A stretch of 39,901 nt of DNA from Micromonospora parastrephiae. GTDB lineage: Bacteria > Actinomycetota > Actinomycetes > Mycobacteriales > Micromonosporaceae. Below the pieces are notes generated by a model, which worked only from the letters and a program-made list of their open reading frames with translations, did not search any database and was not told the origin of the DNA. The stretch spans positions 1 to 39,901 of the forward strand of contig NZ_JAEVHM010000038.1 of the NCBI RefSeq assembly GCF_016802865.1, written 5' to 3'. This document shows, piece after piece, positions 1 through 8,554 of the stretch. Each line of letters opens with the position of its first letter. The first letter of the stretch is position 1. Both the position numbers and the translations under genes were made by a program.

Positions 1-980
1 GCCGGTGCCGTCCGCCGGGACCTTGGTGCCAGGGCGTCCGGCGCGGCAGTGCCCGCGTCCGGCTGCCGGGTCTCGGCGGTACGCACCTGCGGCGACTTGT
101 CGTCCGGCGCCTTCACGTCCGGTGCGGTGCTGCCGGTCACGGTCGTCGGCTCGGCCTTCTCGGCAACACCGGCGTCCCCCGTCGGGGCGGACGCCCCGTC
201 GCCGCCCTTCACCGGGGCTGCCGCGGCCTCAGCCGGAGCGGGCTTGGCCGCCTCCGCCTTCGCCTTCGCCTCGGCGGCGGCGCGGTCCGCCTCGGCCTTG
301 CTGCGGATCGGGGTGTTCGGGTCGAAGCCCGGCACCGAGACGCCGTGCTGCTGCGCCAGCCGCAGCCCGCGCAGGGTGGGCTCGCCCGGCCCGCCGTCGG
401 CGACCGCGCCGTCACGCTCGTCGGCGAAACCGGCGAGCTGCACCGCCATCTCCTTGAGCGTGCAGAGCCGCGCGCCACGGGTCGGCATCGGCCGCCCGCC
501 CGCGCGCAGTTCGTCGACCACACCGACCGCCGTCGACGGGTCCACCCCGTCGAAGAAGTCGTAGTTGACGGTCATCACCGGGCCGTAGTCGCACGCCGCC
601 AGGCACTCGGCGTGCTCCAACGTGATCGTGCCGTCGGCGGTGGTCTCGTCGTGCCCGACACCCAGGTGCTCGGAGAGGGTGTCGTAGACCTCCTGGCCAC
701 CGAGCACGTTGCACATCGTGTTGGTGCAGACGCTGACCAGGAAGTCACCGGTCGGCTTGCGCTTGTACATGGTGTAGAAGGTGGCCACCGCGCCGACCTG
801 GGCCTTGTTCAGCCCGAGCACCTCGGCGCAGAACGCGACACCGGCCGGGGAGACGTACCCCTCCTCGGCCTGGACCAGGTGCAGCAGCGGCAGCAGCGCC
901 GAGCGGGACCGGTCCGCCGGGTAACGGGCGATGATGTCGCGCGCCCGCTCCCGGGTCTCGTCAGTGAAAACAACGCTCAT
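1..980 (-). CDS. nuoE: NADH-quinone oxidoreductase subunit E (NuoE), 3' end beyond the window
   Basis: NuoE carries the N1a [2Fe-2S] cluster of the peripheral arm of respiratory complex I and helps pass electrons from NADH. The ATG at 978-980 opens a frame that stays open to the left edge (326 codons seen). The thioredoxin-like ferredoxin motif is intact: C85-x4-C90 and C126-x3-C130. The usual core ends near residue 210-240. Beyond it is a long tail rich in Ala, Pro, Lys and Asp that is still open at the edge, so the full protein is far longer than the ~160-240 residues of typical NuoE. The start overlaps the nuoD stop by 4 bp (ATGA, 977-980), implying translational coupling. Identity is certain; the C-terminal end is unseen. 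Confidence 0.95.
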   Translation of the reverse strand, partial: MSVVFTDETRERARDIIARYPADRSRSALLPLLHLVQAEEGYVSPAGVAFCAEVLGLNKAQVGAVATFYTMYKRKPTGDFLVSVCTNTMCNVLGGQEVYDTLSEHLGVGHDETTADGTITLEHAECLAACDYGPVMTVNYDFFDGVDPSTAVGVVDELRAGGRPMPTRGARLCTLKEMAVQLAGFADERDGAVADGGPGEPTLRGLRLAQQHGVSVPGFDPNTPIRSKAEADRAAAEAKAKAEAAKPAPAEAAAAPVKGGDGASAPTGDAGVAEKAEPTTVTGSTAPDVKAPDDKSPQVRTAETRQPDAGTAAPDALAPRSRRTAP

Positions 981-2302
981 CGGTCACAACCACCCATCAC
1001 GGGGTCCAGCGAGGCGCCGCCGGCGATCACGTCGGCGATCAGGCCGCCCTCGGCCATCGCCGGGAGGGCCTGGAGGTTGACGAAGCTCGGCTCCCGGTAG
1101 TGCACCCGGTACGGCCGCGTGCCGCCGTCGGAGACCGCGTGCACGCCCAACTCGCCGCGCGGCGACTCGATGCCGACGTACACCTGGCCGGGCGGGACCC
1201 GGAAGCCCTCGGTGACGAGCTTGAAGTGGTGGATCAGCGACTCCATCGACTGACCCATGATCTTCGCGACGTGCTCCAGCGAGTTGCCCATGCCGTCCAC
1301 GCCGATGGCCAGCTGCGCCGGCCACGCGATCTTGCGGTCGGCGACCATCACCGGGCCCGGCCGCAGCCGGTCCAGTGCCTGTTCGACCAGCTTCATCGAC
1401 TCGCGGATCTCGGCGAGGCGCACCTGGTAGCGGCCCCACACGTCACCGTCGGGGTGGGTCGGCACGTCGAACTCGTACGTCTCGTAGCCGCAGTACGGCA
1501 TGGTCTTGCGCAGGTCCCAGGCGAGGCCGGCGGAACGCAGCACCGGGCCGGTGACGCCGAGCGCCACGCAACCGGTCACGTCCAGCACCGCCACGTTCTT
1601 CGTGCGCTCGATCCAGATCGGCTGGCCGGAGAGGAGGTCCTCGTACTCCTTGAGCTTCTTCGGCATCATCTTCAGGAACTCGCGGATCTTGACGATCGCC
1701 TCGTCCGGAACGTCCTGCGCCACACCGCCCGGCCGGACGTACGCGTGGTTCATCCGCAGGCCGGTGATGGTCTCGAAGATGTCGAGGATGTACTCCCGCT
1801 CCCGGAAGCCGTACAGCATGATCGAGATCGCGCCCAGCTCCATGCCGGTGGTGGCCAGCCAGACCAGGTGCGACGAGATCCGGTTGAGCTCCATCATCAG
1901 CACCCGGATGGTGGTGGCCCGCTCGGTGATGTCGTCGGTGATGCCGAGCAGCTTCTCGACCGCCAGCGAGTACGCCGTCTCGTTGAAGAGCGGGGCGAGG
2001 TAGTCCATCCGGGTCACGAACGTCGAACCCTGCACCCAGTTGCGGTATTCGAGGTTCTTCTCGATGCCGGTGTGCAGGTAGCCGACGACGGAACGGGCCT
2101 CGCGGACCGTCTCGCCCTCCAGCTCCAGGATCAGCCGCAGCACCCCGTGCGTGGACGGGTGCTGCGGACCCATGTTGACCACGATGCGCTCGTCGTTGAT
2201 CGGGTCGGTGCCCGAGACGATCGTGTCCCAGTCGCCACCGGTAACGGTGAAGACCCGACCCTCGGTGGTCTCGCGCTCGGTCGCGTAGTTCGACGTGGTC
2301 AC
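977..2302 (-). CDS. nuoD: NADH-quinone oxidoreductase subunit D (NuoD)
   Basis: NuoD is the 49-kDa-type subunit of complex I. Together with NuoB it forms the quinone-reduction site at the base of the peripheral arm. The 441-residue protein has the expected family length and recognisable conserved blocks: the N-terminal [14 protein letters not shown] stretch with quinone-site histidines, the HTGIEK block, and a C-terminal SPRGELG block. The start is the GTG at 2300-2302. A GGAGG Shine-Dalgarno lies about 9 nt upstream, inside the intercistronic repeat that separates it from nuoC. Its TGA stop overlaps the nuoE ATG. Nothing looks broken in this gene. Confidence 0.97.
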   Translation of the reverse strand: MTTSNYATERETTEGRVFTVTGGDWDTIVSGTDPINDERIVVNMGPQHPSTHGVLRLILELEGETVREARSVVGYLHTGIEKNLEYRNWVQGSTFVTRMDYLAPLFNETAYSLAVEKLLGITDDITERATTIRVLMMELNRISSHLVWLATTGMELGAISIMLYGFREREYILDIFETITGLRMNHAYVRPGGVAQDVPDEAIVKIREFLKMMPKKLKEYEDLLSGQPIWIERTKNVAVLDVTGCVALGVTGPVLRSAGLAWDLRKTMPYCGYETYEFDVPTHPDGDVWGRYQVRLAEIRESMKLVEQALDRLRPGPVMVADRKIAWPAQLAIGVDGMGNSLEHVAKIMGQSMESLIHHFKLVTEGFRVPPGQVYVGIESPRGELGVHAVSDGGTRPYRVHYREPSFVNLQALPAMAEGGLIADVIAGGASLDPVMGGCDR

Positions 2303-2358
2303 AGTGCCCGCCCTCCGTTCACGACTGCGGGGCTCGCAAGCTCACTCCTCGCGCTCAC
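2299..2358 (-). repeat. Intercistronic repeat copy A (nuoC/nuoD)
   Basis: This is a ~60-bp element filling the gap between the nuoC stop (TGA, 2355-2357) and the nuoD start (GTG, 2302). It begins GTGAGCGCGAGGAGTGAG and later contains GAGCCCCGCAGTCG and AACGGAGGG. The first GTG overlaps the nuoC stop as GTGA. It opens a 19-codon frame whose TGA overlaps the nuoD GTG as GTGA again. The element also supplies the GGAGG ribosome site for nuoD. Related copies occur at nuoB/nuoC and paaC/paaD in the same orientation relative to transcription. Confidence 0.8.
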
Positions 2359-3091
2359 TGGTAGGACCTCCTACGGTCCGGCGGTGGAATTTCCGCGCCC
2401 TTGTACTCGACGGGAACGCCGCCGAGCGGATAGTCCTTGCGCTGCGGGTGGCCCTCCCAGTCGTCCGGCATGAGGACCCGGGTGAGGTTGGGGTGGCCGT
2501 CGAAGACGACGCCGAACATGTCGTACGCCTCCCGCTCCTGCCAGTCGGCGGTCGGGTAGACCGCCGTGACGCTGGGCAGGTGCGGGGCTTCGACGAGACC
2601 GCGGCCTCCAGTCGAACCCGACGTCGGTAGGTCATCGAGGTGAGCTGGTAGACCACGTGCAGCCGACGCTCGTCGGCGCCGAGGTAGTCCACACCGGACA
2701 CCGAGGAGCACAGCTCGAAGCGCAGCGCCAAATCGTCGCGCATCACCTGGCAGACCTCGGCGATTCGCTCCGGGCGTACGTGCAGGGTCAGCTCACCGCG
2801 GTCGACCACGACCTTCTCGATCGCGTCGGAGAAGGCGGGGTACGCCTCCTCCAGCGCGTCGCGCACCTCGTCGAAGTAGCCGCCGTACGGGCGGGCGGCC
2901 TCCTCGATCGGCTGGCGCTGGCGGACCAGGCCGCCGTAGCCGGACACGTCACCGCTGCCCTGGTTGCCGAACATTCCGCGACCGGCCGGGCTGGCCGGCG
3001 GGTACTCGGCCGGGGCGGTGCTGCTGGCACCGGCCGGGACCACCGGCAGCGGCACCCCGCCGTCGTTGTTCTTGTCGTTGGGTGCGGTCAC
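2355..3091 (-). pseudogene. nuoC: NADH-quinone oxidoreductase subunit C (NuoC), interrupted by a single-base frameshift near 2594
   Basis: NuoC is the 30-kDa-type peripheral-arm subunit of complex I that contacts NuoD and NuoB. The GTG at 3089-3091 is a good start, with GGAGG about 9 nt upstream inside repeat copy B. It gives a Pro/Ala-rich N-terminus, then the conserved core ([19 protein letters not shown]). After the residues LEAAVS the frame goes wrong. The correct continuation ([20 protein letters not shown], then the [14 protein letters not shown] block) is read in another frame down to the stop at 2355. Adding one G on the coding strand near 2594 restores a 245-residue NuoC of normal length. 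NuoC is indispensable to complex I and the rest of the operon is intact. A sequencing or assembly error is therefore at least as likely as a true pseudogene. Confidence 0.9.
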
Positions 3092-3150
3092 CGAGCCTGC
3101 CCTCCGTTCGCGACTGCGGGGCTCCGCTTCGCCGCACTCCTCGCGCTCAC
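3088..3150 (-). repeat. Intercistronic repeat copy B (nuoB/nuoC)
   Basis: Second copy of the ~60-bp element, lying exactly between the nuoB stop (TGA, 3147-3149) and the nuoC start (GTG, 3091). It starts GTGAGCGCGAGGAGTGCGG and contains GAGCCCCGCAGTCGCGAACG. The GTG overlapping the nuoB stop opens a 20-codon frame ([20 protein letters not shown]). The TGA of that frame overlaps the nuoC GTG. The ends CGCGA and TCGCG can pair, with TGCGG and CCGCA inside, so a stem-loop is possible. It carries the nuoC Shine-Dalgarno. Confidence 0.8.
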
Positions 3151-3824
3151 CTGGGTCCCCCCTGCGGGTGGAGGTGGTTCTGGGCATTCATCCAGTTCTC
3201 GATGCGCAGCTGCTCCTCGCGGCCCTCGCGGACCGCGCGGGTCCACTCGGCGCGGCGGGCCTTGTCGCTGCGGTACGACGACGGCATGGAGCCGTAGGGG
3301 ACGACCGGGACGTCGCCACGCTCCTGACGGGCCGCCAGCATCTTGCGGCCGTTCGGGCCCAGCGGCTCGTACATGATCTTCTCGCGGAGCTTGAGGATCG
3401 CGTCGATGAGCATCTCGGGCCGGGGCGGGCAGCCGGGCAGGTACATGTCGACAGGCACCACGTGGTCGACGCCCTGCACGATCGCGTAGTTGTTGAACAT
3501 GCCGCCGCTGCTGGCGCAGACGCCCATCGAGAGCACCCAGCGGGGCTCGGCCATCTGGTCGTAGATCTGCCGCAGCACCGGGGCCATCTTCTGACTCACC
3601 CGGCCGGCGACGATCATCAGGTCGGCCTGCCGGGGCGAGGCCCGGAAGACCTCCATACCCCAGCGACCCATGTCGTAGTGCGGACCACCGGCGGCCATCA
3701 TCTCGATGGCGCAGCAGGCCAGGCCGAAGGTCGCGCCCCACACGGACGACTTCCGGGACCAGTTGACCAGCTTCTCCACCGAGGTGAGCAGGACGCCGGC
3801 GGGAAGCTTCTCCTCGATGCCCAT
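3147..3824 (-). CDS. nuoB: NADH-quinone oxidoreductase subunit B (NuoB)
   Basis: NuoB holds the terminal [4Fe-4S] cluster N2 that hands electrons to quinone in complex I. All four cluster ligands are present: the adjacent pair C37-C38 (GLACCAIE), C103 (GVCASS) and C132 (LPGCPPRPE). The ATG at 3822-3824 is 14 nt after the nuoA stop and preceded by AAGGAA. An in-frame upstream extension exists but overlaps nuoA and is not needed. The protein is 225 residues. The C-terminal tail after about residue 165 is Arg/Glu-rich, as in other actinobacteria. The TGA stop is joined to intercistronic repeat copy B. Confidence 0.97.
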   Translation of the reverse strand: MGIEEKLPAGVLLTSVEKLVNWSRKSSVWGATFGLACCAIEMMAAGGPHYDMGRWGMEVFRASPRQADLMIVAGRVSQKMAPVLRQIYDQMAEPRWVLSMGVCASSGGMFNNYAIVQGVDHVVPVDMYLPGCPPRPEMLIDAILKLREKIMYEPLGPNGRKMLAARQERGDVPVVPYGSMPSSYRSDKARRAEWTRAVREGREEQLRIENWMNAQNHLHPQGGPR

Positions 3825-3838
3825 CTGACGTTCCTTCC

Positions 3839-4204
3839 TCAGTCCCAGTCCAGGCCGCCGCGCCGCCACACGTAGGCGTACGCGACGAAGACCGCGACGA
3901 TGAACAGGACCATCTCCACGAAGCCGAAGATCGGCAGGGCGTCGAACGTGACCGCCCAGGGGTAGAGGAAGATGATCTCGATGTCGAAGACGATGAAGAG
4001 CATCGCCGTCAGGTAGAACTTGATCGGGAACCGCCCGCCGCCGACCGGCTGGGGGCTGGGCTCGATGCCGCACTCGTAAGCCTCGAGTTTGGCCTTGTTG
4101 TAACGACGGGGACCGGCGAAGCGGGCGGCGCCAACGGAGAACAGCGAGAACGCCGCGGCGAGGGCGAACAGCCCGATGATCGGTGCGTAAGGCGAGAGCG
4201 ACAT
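3839..4204 (-). CDS. nuoA: NADH-quinone oxidoreductase subunit A (NuoA)
   Basis: NuoA is a small membrane subunit of complex I that helps anchor the peripheral arm near the quinone channel. The 121-residue protein has three hydrophobic segments (about residues 8-28, 65-85 and 92-113). The conserved loop YECGIEP with its cysteine lies around residue 45, and the [12 protein letters not shown] block is present. The ATG at 4202-4204 is preceded by AGGAG at suitable spacing. It is the first gene of the nuo operon, so the promoter should lie in 4205-4337. Confidence 0.96.
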   Translation of the reverse strand: MSLSPYAPIIGLFALAAAFSLFSVGAARFAGPRRYNKAKLEAYECGIEPSPQPVGGGRFPIKFYLTAMLFIVFDIEIIFLYPWAVTFDALPIFGFVEMVLFIVAVFVAYAYVWRRGGLDWD

Positions 4205-4337
4205 CGTTTTCTCCTGCTCGTCCTTCCCTGCCCTCGATGCTTGACGAAAATCACACTATTCACGTCCCTCCCGGGGGCTGCCGGCGGGGGTCGATCTTTG
4301 TCGGTGTCGGGGCTGTGACCAGCACCGACACATTCAT
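4205..4337 (-). promoter_or_regulatory. nuo operon upstream region
   Basis: These 133 bp separate nuoA from the preceding gene on the same strand and should hold the nuo promoter. The strip around 4240-4262 is noticeably AT-richer than its surroundings. It includes TAGTGT on the minus strand, which fits an actinobacterial TAGnnT-type -10, but no good -35 is visible. The exact promoter is unproven. Confidence 0.35.
4299..4330 (-). terminator. Hairpin after the isoprenoid reductase gene
   Basis: TGTCGGTG at 4299-4306 pairs perfectly with CACCGACA at 4323-4330, giving an 8-bp stem with a 16-nt loop. It begins within about 8 nt of the reductase stop (4338-4340) on the minus strand. No U run follows, as is usual for high-GC terminators. 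It could insulate nuo from upstream transcription. Confidence 0.45.
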
Positions 4338-5614
4338 CTATACGGCTGGCGCGGCCTTCGTCATCGCGTTGATGACCCGGTCCATCGCATCCCCGCCGCG
4401 CGGGTCGGTCAGATTGGCCAGCAGTTTGAGCACGAAACGCATCAGCGTCGGGTGCGGCATGCCGTGCTTCGTGGCGATCCGCATGATCTCCGGACGGCCG
4501 ATCAGCTTCACGAAGATGCCGCCGAGGCGGTAGTAGCCGCCGAGGCGGGCCTTCAGCTCGTTCGGGTACGCCATCAGCGCCCGCTCGCGCTCCGGGCCGG
4601 CCGGCCGCGCGAGGGCCTGCACCGCAACCTCCGCCGCCAGTTCGCCGGACTCCATCGCGTACGCGATGCCCTCACCGTTGAACGGGTTGACCATGCCGCC
4701 GGAGTCACCGACCAGCATGACGCCGCGGGTGTAGTGCGGCACCCGGTTGAAGCCCATCGGCAGAGCGGCCCCGAGGATCGGGCCGTCGGCGTTGGTCTCG
4801 TCGGTCATTCCCCAGTCGACGGGCGTGTTCGCCAGCCAGTCGGTGAGCAGCCGGCGGTAGTTGGTCTTACCGAACGCGGAGGACGAGTTGAGGACGCCGA
4901 GACCGACGTTGACCCGCCCGTCACCGAGCCCGAAGATCCAGCCGTATCCGGGCAGCAGGTTGTCGCCGCTGTCCTTGCTGCGCAGCTCCAGCCACGACTC
5001 CAGGTAGTTGTCGTCGTGCTTGACCGGGGAGCGGTAGTAGCGGCGGACGGCCACGCCGATCGGCCGGTCCTCCCGCTTGGCCAGCCCGAGCGCGAGCGGG
5101 AACCGACCGGAGACCCCGTCGGCCGCCACGACCAACGGGGCGTGGAAGGTGGTCGGCTCCTTGCCGGGCCCCACCTCCGCCTCGACCCCGGTCACGCGGC
5201 CGTCGCCGTCGAGCACGGGGCCCAGCACGTTGACGTTGGTCCGCAGCTTGGCGCCGGCGGCCACCGCCCGCTGGGCGAGCAGGTCGTCGAAGTCCAGTCG
5301 GGTGCGCACCAGCCCGTAGTTGGGGAAGCTCGCCAGGTCCGGCCAGTCCAGTTCGAGGCGCACGCCGCCGCCGATGACCCGCAGGCCCCGGTTGTGCAGC
5401 CAGCCGGCCTCGGGTGAGGTGTCCACACCCATCCGGATGAGCTGGCGCACCGCGCGCGGGGTCAGCCCGTCGCCGCAGACCTTTTCCCGGGGGAACTCGG
5501 TCTTCTCCAACAGCAGCACCCGTACGCCGTGCCGGGCCAGGTGGTACGCCGTCGCCGATCCACCGGGACCGCACCCACGACGATGACGTCGGCGTCGTGT
5601 TCCACCGCGGTCAT
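4338..5614 (-). pseudogene. Geranylgeranyl reductase family FAD-dependent oxidoreductase (menaquinone reductase-like), single-base frameshift near 5570
   Basis: Members of this flavoprotein family reduce isoprenoid double bonds. The mycobacterial homologue MenJ saturates one bond of the menaquinone side chain, and a position between menG and nuo suggests that role here (inference). The ATG at 5612-5614 follows GGAGG and begins MTAVEHDADVIVVGA. The Rossmann GxGxxG is then disrupted. Inserting one G near 5570 restores AGPGGSATAYHLARHG, followed by KVCGDGLTPRA and the FAD-binding VGDSGGMVNPFNGEGI block. The repaired protein is 425 residues, normal for the family. The lost base lies in a G run, as in nuoC. 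Sequencing error is therefore plausible. Confidence 0.88.
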
Positions 5615-5668
5615 TCGCACCTCCTCCCGCACGCTCGTGAAATGCTTCACAAGCCAGACGGGACGAGT

Positions 5669-5686
5669 GTATGACCGGCGTCATAC
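5669..5686. promoter_or_regulatory. Perfect 7-4-7 palindrome upstream of the reductase gene
   Basis: GTATGAC-CGGC-GTCATAC is a perfect inverted repeat 55 bp upstream of the reductase ATG. On the minus strand it overlaps TACACT, a possible -10 hexamer. This is the geometry of a repressor operator. No regulator gene lies next to it, so the binding protein is unknown. Confidence 0.4.
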
Positions 5687-5753
5687 CTGCGCAGGCTCAG
5701 GGGTACCTAACTCGCCGATGTGACACTTCGCGACCGTCCACAGCAGTCAGGTG

Positions 5754-5978
5754 TCAGGCCGGGCTGGGCGCGTCCAGGCCCGCGTCGACCCGGATGGTCT
5801 CCGGCAGATGCTCGCGCAGCGCGCCTCCGGCGGCCCGGTCCAGCGCGGCCAACACCTCGGCGACCACCTGCCGAACCTCCGCCGGATCGGCGCCGGCCAG
5901 CGCGCGGAGCTGCGCGATGAGTTCGGCCGCGTCATCGTCGGTGGCGGCCACCGGGTCCGCCCGGTCTACTCCGGTCAT
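5754..5978 (-). CDS. Small hypothetical protein
   Basis: This 74-residue acidic, alanine-rich protein starts at the ATG at 5976-5978 (an earlier TTG at 5999 is possible). I recognise no domain. It reads as two amphipathic helices (about residues 15-55) followed by a short tail and could be a small regulatory or adaptor protein. It sits between menG and the reductase on the same strand, 76 nt after the menG stop, so it may belong to a menaquinone-related transcript. GC-rich third positions support coding, but the evidence is modest. Confidence 0.5.
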   Translation of the reverse strand: MTGVDRADPVAATDDDAAELIAQLRALAGADPAEVRQVVAEVLAALDRAAGGALREHLPETIRVDAGLDAPSPA

Positions 5979-6011
5979 GCGGACGAGCGTACGGGGCAAA
6001 GTGGACTAAAG

Positions 6012-6043
6012 ACGGATATTCACGAAACCTGAATATTGTCCGT
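6012..6043. promoter_or_regulatory. AT-rich extended palindrome between menG and the small gene
   Basis: ATATTCA (6016-6022) and TGAATAT (6030-6036) are perfect inverted repeats with a 7-nt spacer. They are flanked by ACGGA and TCCGT, which also pair after a 2-nt offset. This AT-rich island in a GC-rich region may be an operator for the downstream small gene and reductase, or a hairpin ending menG transcription. Confidence 0.35.
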
Positions 6044-6054
6044 GCCGACCTCTG

Positions 6055-6765
6055 CTACTCGCGGATACCCCGGTGCAGGGCGACCACGCCACCGGTCAGG
6101 TTGCGCCACGCCACCCGACCCCAGCCGGCCGCCGCGACCCGCCCGGCGAGGGCGGCCTGGTCCGGCCAGGCCCGGACCGACTCGGCCAGATAGACGTACG
6201 CGTCCGGGTTGCTCGACACCGTGCGGGCCACCACCGGCAGCGACCGCATCAGGTACGACAGGTAGACCGTCCGGAAGGCCGGATTGACCGGGGTGCTGAA
6301 CTCGCACACCACCAGTCGCCCACCCGGCCGCGTCACCCGAGCCAGCTCGCGCAGGGCAGCATCGGTGTCGTTGACGTTGCGCAGCGCGAACGAGATGGTC
6401 ACCGCGTCGAAGCTGGCGTCGGCGAACGGCAGCCGCAGCGCGTCCCCGGCCAGCAGCGGCACCTCGGGACGAGCACGCTTGCCCGCGTACAGCATGCCGA
6501 GCGACAGGTCCGCCCCCACCGCGTACGCCCCGGACTGCGCGAGTTCCCGGGTCGAGACGCCGGTGCCCGCGCCCACGTCCAGCACCCGCTCGCCCGGACG
6601 CAGCCCGAGCGCCGCCCGCGTGGACCGACGCCAGGAACGGTCCTGGCCCAGCGAGATCACCGTGTTGGTCAGGTCGTAACGCTCCGCCACGCCGTCGAAC
6701 ATCGCGGCGACCTCGTGCGGCTGCTTGTCCAGACTGGCTCGCTGGCCCTGCGGGGTACGGCTCAC
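6055..6765 (-). CDS. menG: Demethylmenaquinone methyltransferase (MenG/UbiE family)
   Basis: This enzyme uses S-adenosylmethionine to C-methylate demethylmenaquinone, the last step of menaquinone synthesis. The family signature [13 protein letters not shown] lies near residues 22-34. The SAM-binding motif VLDVGAGTG is at 61-69, and the LRNV block typical of UbiE/MenG ([10 protein letters not shown]) is in the middle. The chosen start is the GTG at 6763-6765, giving 236 residues and the usual [12 protein letters not shown] spacing from the N-terminus. The in-frame extension further upstream overlaps no conserved sequence. Position near the reductase and nuo fits a menaquinone respiration cluster. 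MenG is needed whether the classical or futalosine route makes the head group. Confidence 0.93.
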   Translation of the reverse strand: MSRTPQGQRASLDKQPHEVAAMFDGVAERYDLTNTVISLGQDRSWRRSTRAALGLRPGERVLDVGAGTGVSTRELAQSGAYAVGADLSLGMLYAGKRARPEVPLLAGDALRLPFADASFDAVTISFALRNVNDTDAALRELARVTRPGGRLVVCEFSTPVNPAFRTVYLSYLMRSLPVVARTVSSNPDAYVYLAESVRAWPDQAALAGRVAAAGWGRVAWRNLTGGVVALHRGIRE

Positions 6766-6871
6766 CCCTCCACTCTGCCAGCCACGCTCCAGCCGTCGAC
6801 CGCTGGGTCCGCGTACCCCCGGGAGCGGCCGGGCCATCGGCGGGCCGTGCGGTGCGGTCCGGGCACGCGAA

Positions 6872-6899
6872 AGGGCGGGGTGGTCGCCCACCCCGCCCT
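6872..6899 (-). terminator. 12-bp hairpin terminator after the LPXTG gene
   Basis: AGGGCGGGGTGG (6872-6883) pairs perfectly with CCACCCCGCCCT (6888-6899) around a TCGC loop. It starts 15 nt beyond the stop of the LPXTG gene on the minus strand. Its core is almost identical to the hairpin at 8260-8297 on the other side of that gene. Confidence 0.7.
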
Positions 6900-6913
6900 C
6901 GCGTCGACCACGG

Positions 6914-8140
6914 TCAGTCGGTCGACTTCTCGTCGCTCGGGGCGACCAGAACGACCTTGCGCCGGCGGGAGAGCACCAGCAGCGCCCCTCCCGCGAGCAG
7001 GATCAGGCCGCCGATGCCGCCGATCAGGCCGGCCTGCACACCGGTCACCGGCAGCCCTCCGCCGCCGGCGCCGCCACCACCCGTGGCCGGCGAGGTGGTC
7101 GCGCCCGGCGTGGGCGTGCCGGTCGGCGTCGCCGTCGGCGTGGGTGTGGGCTGCGCGGTCAGGTCGACGAACGCCTCGAAGGTGGTGTGGTTGTCCACCA
7201 CGTCGACCTCGGTGAAGGCCTTCCGCTGGGCGGAGCTGGCCATCTCCGGCTCCTCCTCGGGCTGCCCCTCGGCACCGTCCAGCCCGTACGCGAAGAGGTC
7301 ACCCTCGTGCAGCACCGGCTCGGTCACGTCGTCCCCGACCGTCACCCGGACGTCCGCGGTGTAGTACTCGCCGGGCTTGACGACCGCACCGGCGTCCTCG
7401 CAGAACAGTTGCTGCTTGCCCTGGAACTCCTGCTCAAGGCAGCCCTCCGGCTTTTGCGCGAAGGTGACGCCCGCCGGCAGGGTCAGGCCGAAGAAGATGC
7501 CCGTCGCCTTGCGGCTGCCATCGTTGTAGACCGCCCAGTCCAGCGGCACCGTCTCGCCCCGCCGCACCGGGCGCAGGTCGGGATCGTCGCCCTGAACCCC
7601 GTTCACCACGACGTTCGCCTGGACGTCCTGCACCCAACTGGTCAGGTCGTAGCCCGGCTTGGCGACGGTGATGGCGTGCTCGACCTTGTTGTCGCCGCGC
7701 TCGGGGTCGGTGGTGGTCGACGTGATGGTGACGACCAGCGTGCCGGCATCACCGCGACCACCGGTGGAGAACAGCGGGATGCCGAAGTCCTCGCTGGTGC
7801 CGGCCGGCAGGTCGCCGAGCTGGCAGGTGAACGTCCTGCCCTGCACCTGGCAGCCGTCCGGCACCACGACGCCGACCTTGTTCCTCTTCAACTGGCTGGT
7901 GTCGGCGGTGTAGCTGACACCCTTCGCGGCAACCGTGCTCCGGCTGTTGTCGACCCGGAACTTGAACGGCTTGGCCTTCGCCGCCGTGACGCCCTTGGCC
8001 AGTTCGTAGCTGAGCGGCACCAGGGCCAGGTCGGCCTGGTCGGCGGCCTGCGCCGGGGCGGCCACGGTGGCCAGGCCACCGGCCGCCAGCAGGGCCACGA
8101 CGCCGGCACGGGCCAGGGCCGAGCGGTGGAACGCTGTCAT
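6914..8140 (-). CDS. LPXTG-anchored secreted cell-wall protein
   Basis: This is a surface protein of 408 residues that should be exported by Sec and linked to peptidoglycan by a sortase. A signal peptide spans residues 1 to about 32 (basic N-terminus, hydrophobic core, APAQAAD cleavage area). The middle holds two or three predicted beta-sandwich, DUF11-like or adhesin-like segments with cysteines ([22 protein letters not shown], paired with FCEDAG). A Thr/Pro-rich linker precedes LPVTG at 363-367, a hydrophobic segment at about 370-391 and RRRK at 392-395. Unusually, 13 further residues ([13 protein letters not shown]) follow the basic anchor. The ATG at 8138-8140 has a GGGGGA ribosome site. 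The function of the exposed part is unknown. Confidence 0.82.
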   Translation of the reverse strand: MTAFHRSALARAGVVALLAAGGLATVAAPAQAADQADLALVPLSYELAKGVTAAKAKPFKFRVDNSRSTVAAKGVSYTADTSQLKRNKVGVVVPDGCQVQGRTFTCQLGDLPAGTSEDFGIPLFSTGGRGDAGTLVVTITSTTTDPERGDNKVEHAITVAKPGYDLTSWVQDVQANVVVNGVQGDDPDLRPVRRGETVPLDWAVYNDGSRKATGIFFGLTLPAGVTFAQKPEGCLEQEFQGKQQLFCEDAGAVVKPGEYYTADVRVTVGDDVTEPVLHEGDLFAYGLDGAEGQPEEEPEMASSAQRKAFTEVDVVDNHTTFEAFVDLTAQPTPTPTATPTGTPTPGATTSPATGGGGAGGGGLPVTGVQAGLIGGIGGLILLAGGALLVLSRRRKVVLVAPSDEKSTD

Positions 8141-8259
8141 CAGTCCCCCGGGGGTAGGGAAGAACGGGTGGTTGCGGAACCGAGCGGACGTTATCGGAGG
8201 TCGATCTCCCGCGCCAGCGCCGGCAGCCACTTTCATCCGTCCGGTCCGAACCGACGAGA

Positions 8260-8297
8260 CGGTACGGGCGGGATGGTCACCCATCCCGCCCGTACCG
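8260..8297. terminator. 17-bp perfect hairpin upstream of the LPXTG gene
   Basis: CGGTACGGGCGGGATGG (8260-8276) pairs perfectly with CCATCCCGCCCGTACCG (8281-8297) around a TCAC loop. It could terminate transcripts coming from mqnC (stop at 8555), although it is about 260 nt downstream. Its 26-nt core differs from the 6872 hairpin by one compensatory base pair plus one loop base. Confidence 0.6.
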
Positions 8298-8554
8298 CCG
8301 TGCGTTATATGAACGACCCTCACGGGCCGATGGAGGACAGCCCTCGACCAGGACCATCAGACCATCCGCCACCAGCAGAGTCGCGCCGATTCGCCGATCC
8401 ACGGTGGCGATGGATACGAGCCGGGACGCTAGCCGCCGACGATCATCTTCACCACCCCCGGACCGGACAGCCTGGCGCTGCGACGGCGGGGACCACCCGT
8501 ACCGCCACTGCGGTCGGGCGGGAGCACGAGCCCCGGTCAGCCGAACGGACGGGG
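8298..8554. other. Non-coding stretch between mqnC and the LPXTG gene
   Basis: Together with the hairpin this makes a 414-bp gap (8141-8554). I see no convincing gene. A minus-strand frame ending at 8277 encodes a short hydrophobic run (RIGATLLVADGLMVLVEG). It could be a decayed membrane-protein N-terminus, but it has no good start or ribosome site and ends inside the hairpin by chance. Confidence 0.35.

Noticed and set aside
1100..2473. A 457-codon plus-strand open frame
   Set aside because: It is antisense to nuoD and part of nuoC, with no recognisable protein features.
3825..4073. N-terminal extension of NuoB
   Set aside because: It overlaps nuoA in another frame, lacks homology, and a good ATG with a ribosome site exists at 3824.
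8277..8420. Possible remnant of a membrane sensor gene on the minus strand
   Set aside because: There is only a short hydrophobic run, no reliable start and no extended homology; it is too weak to list as a gene.
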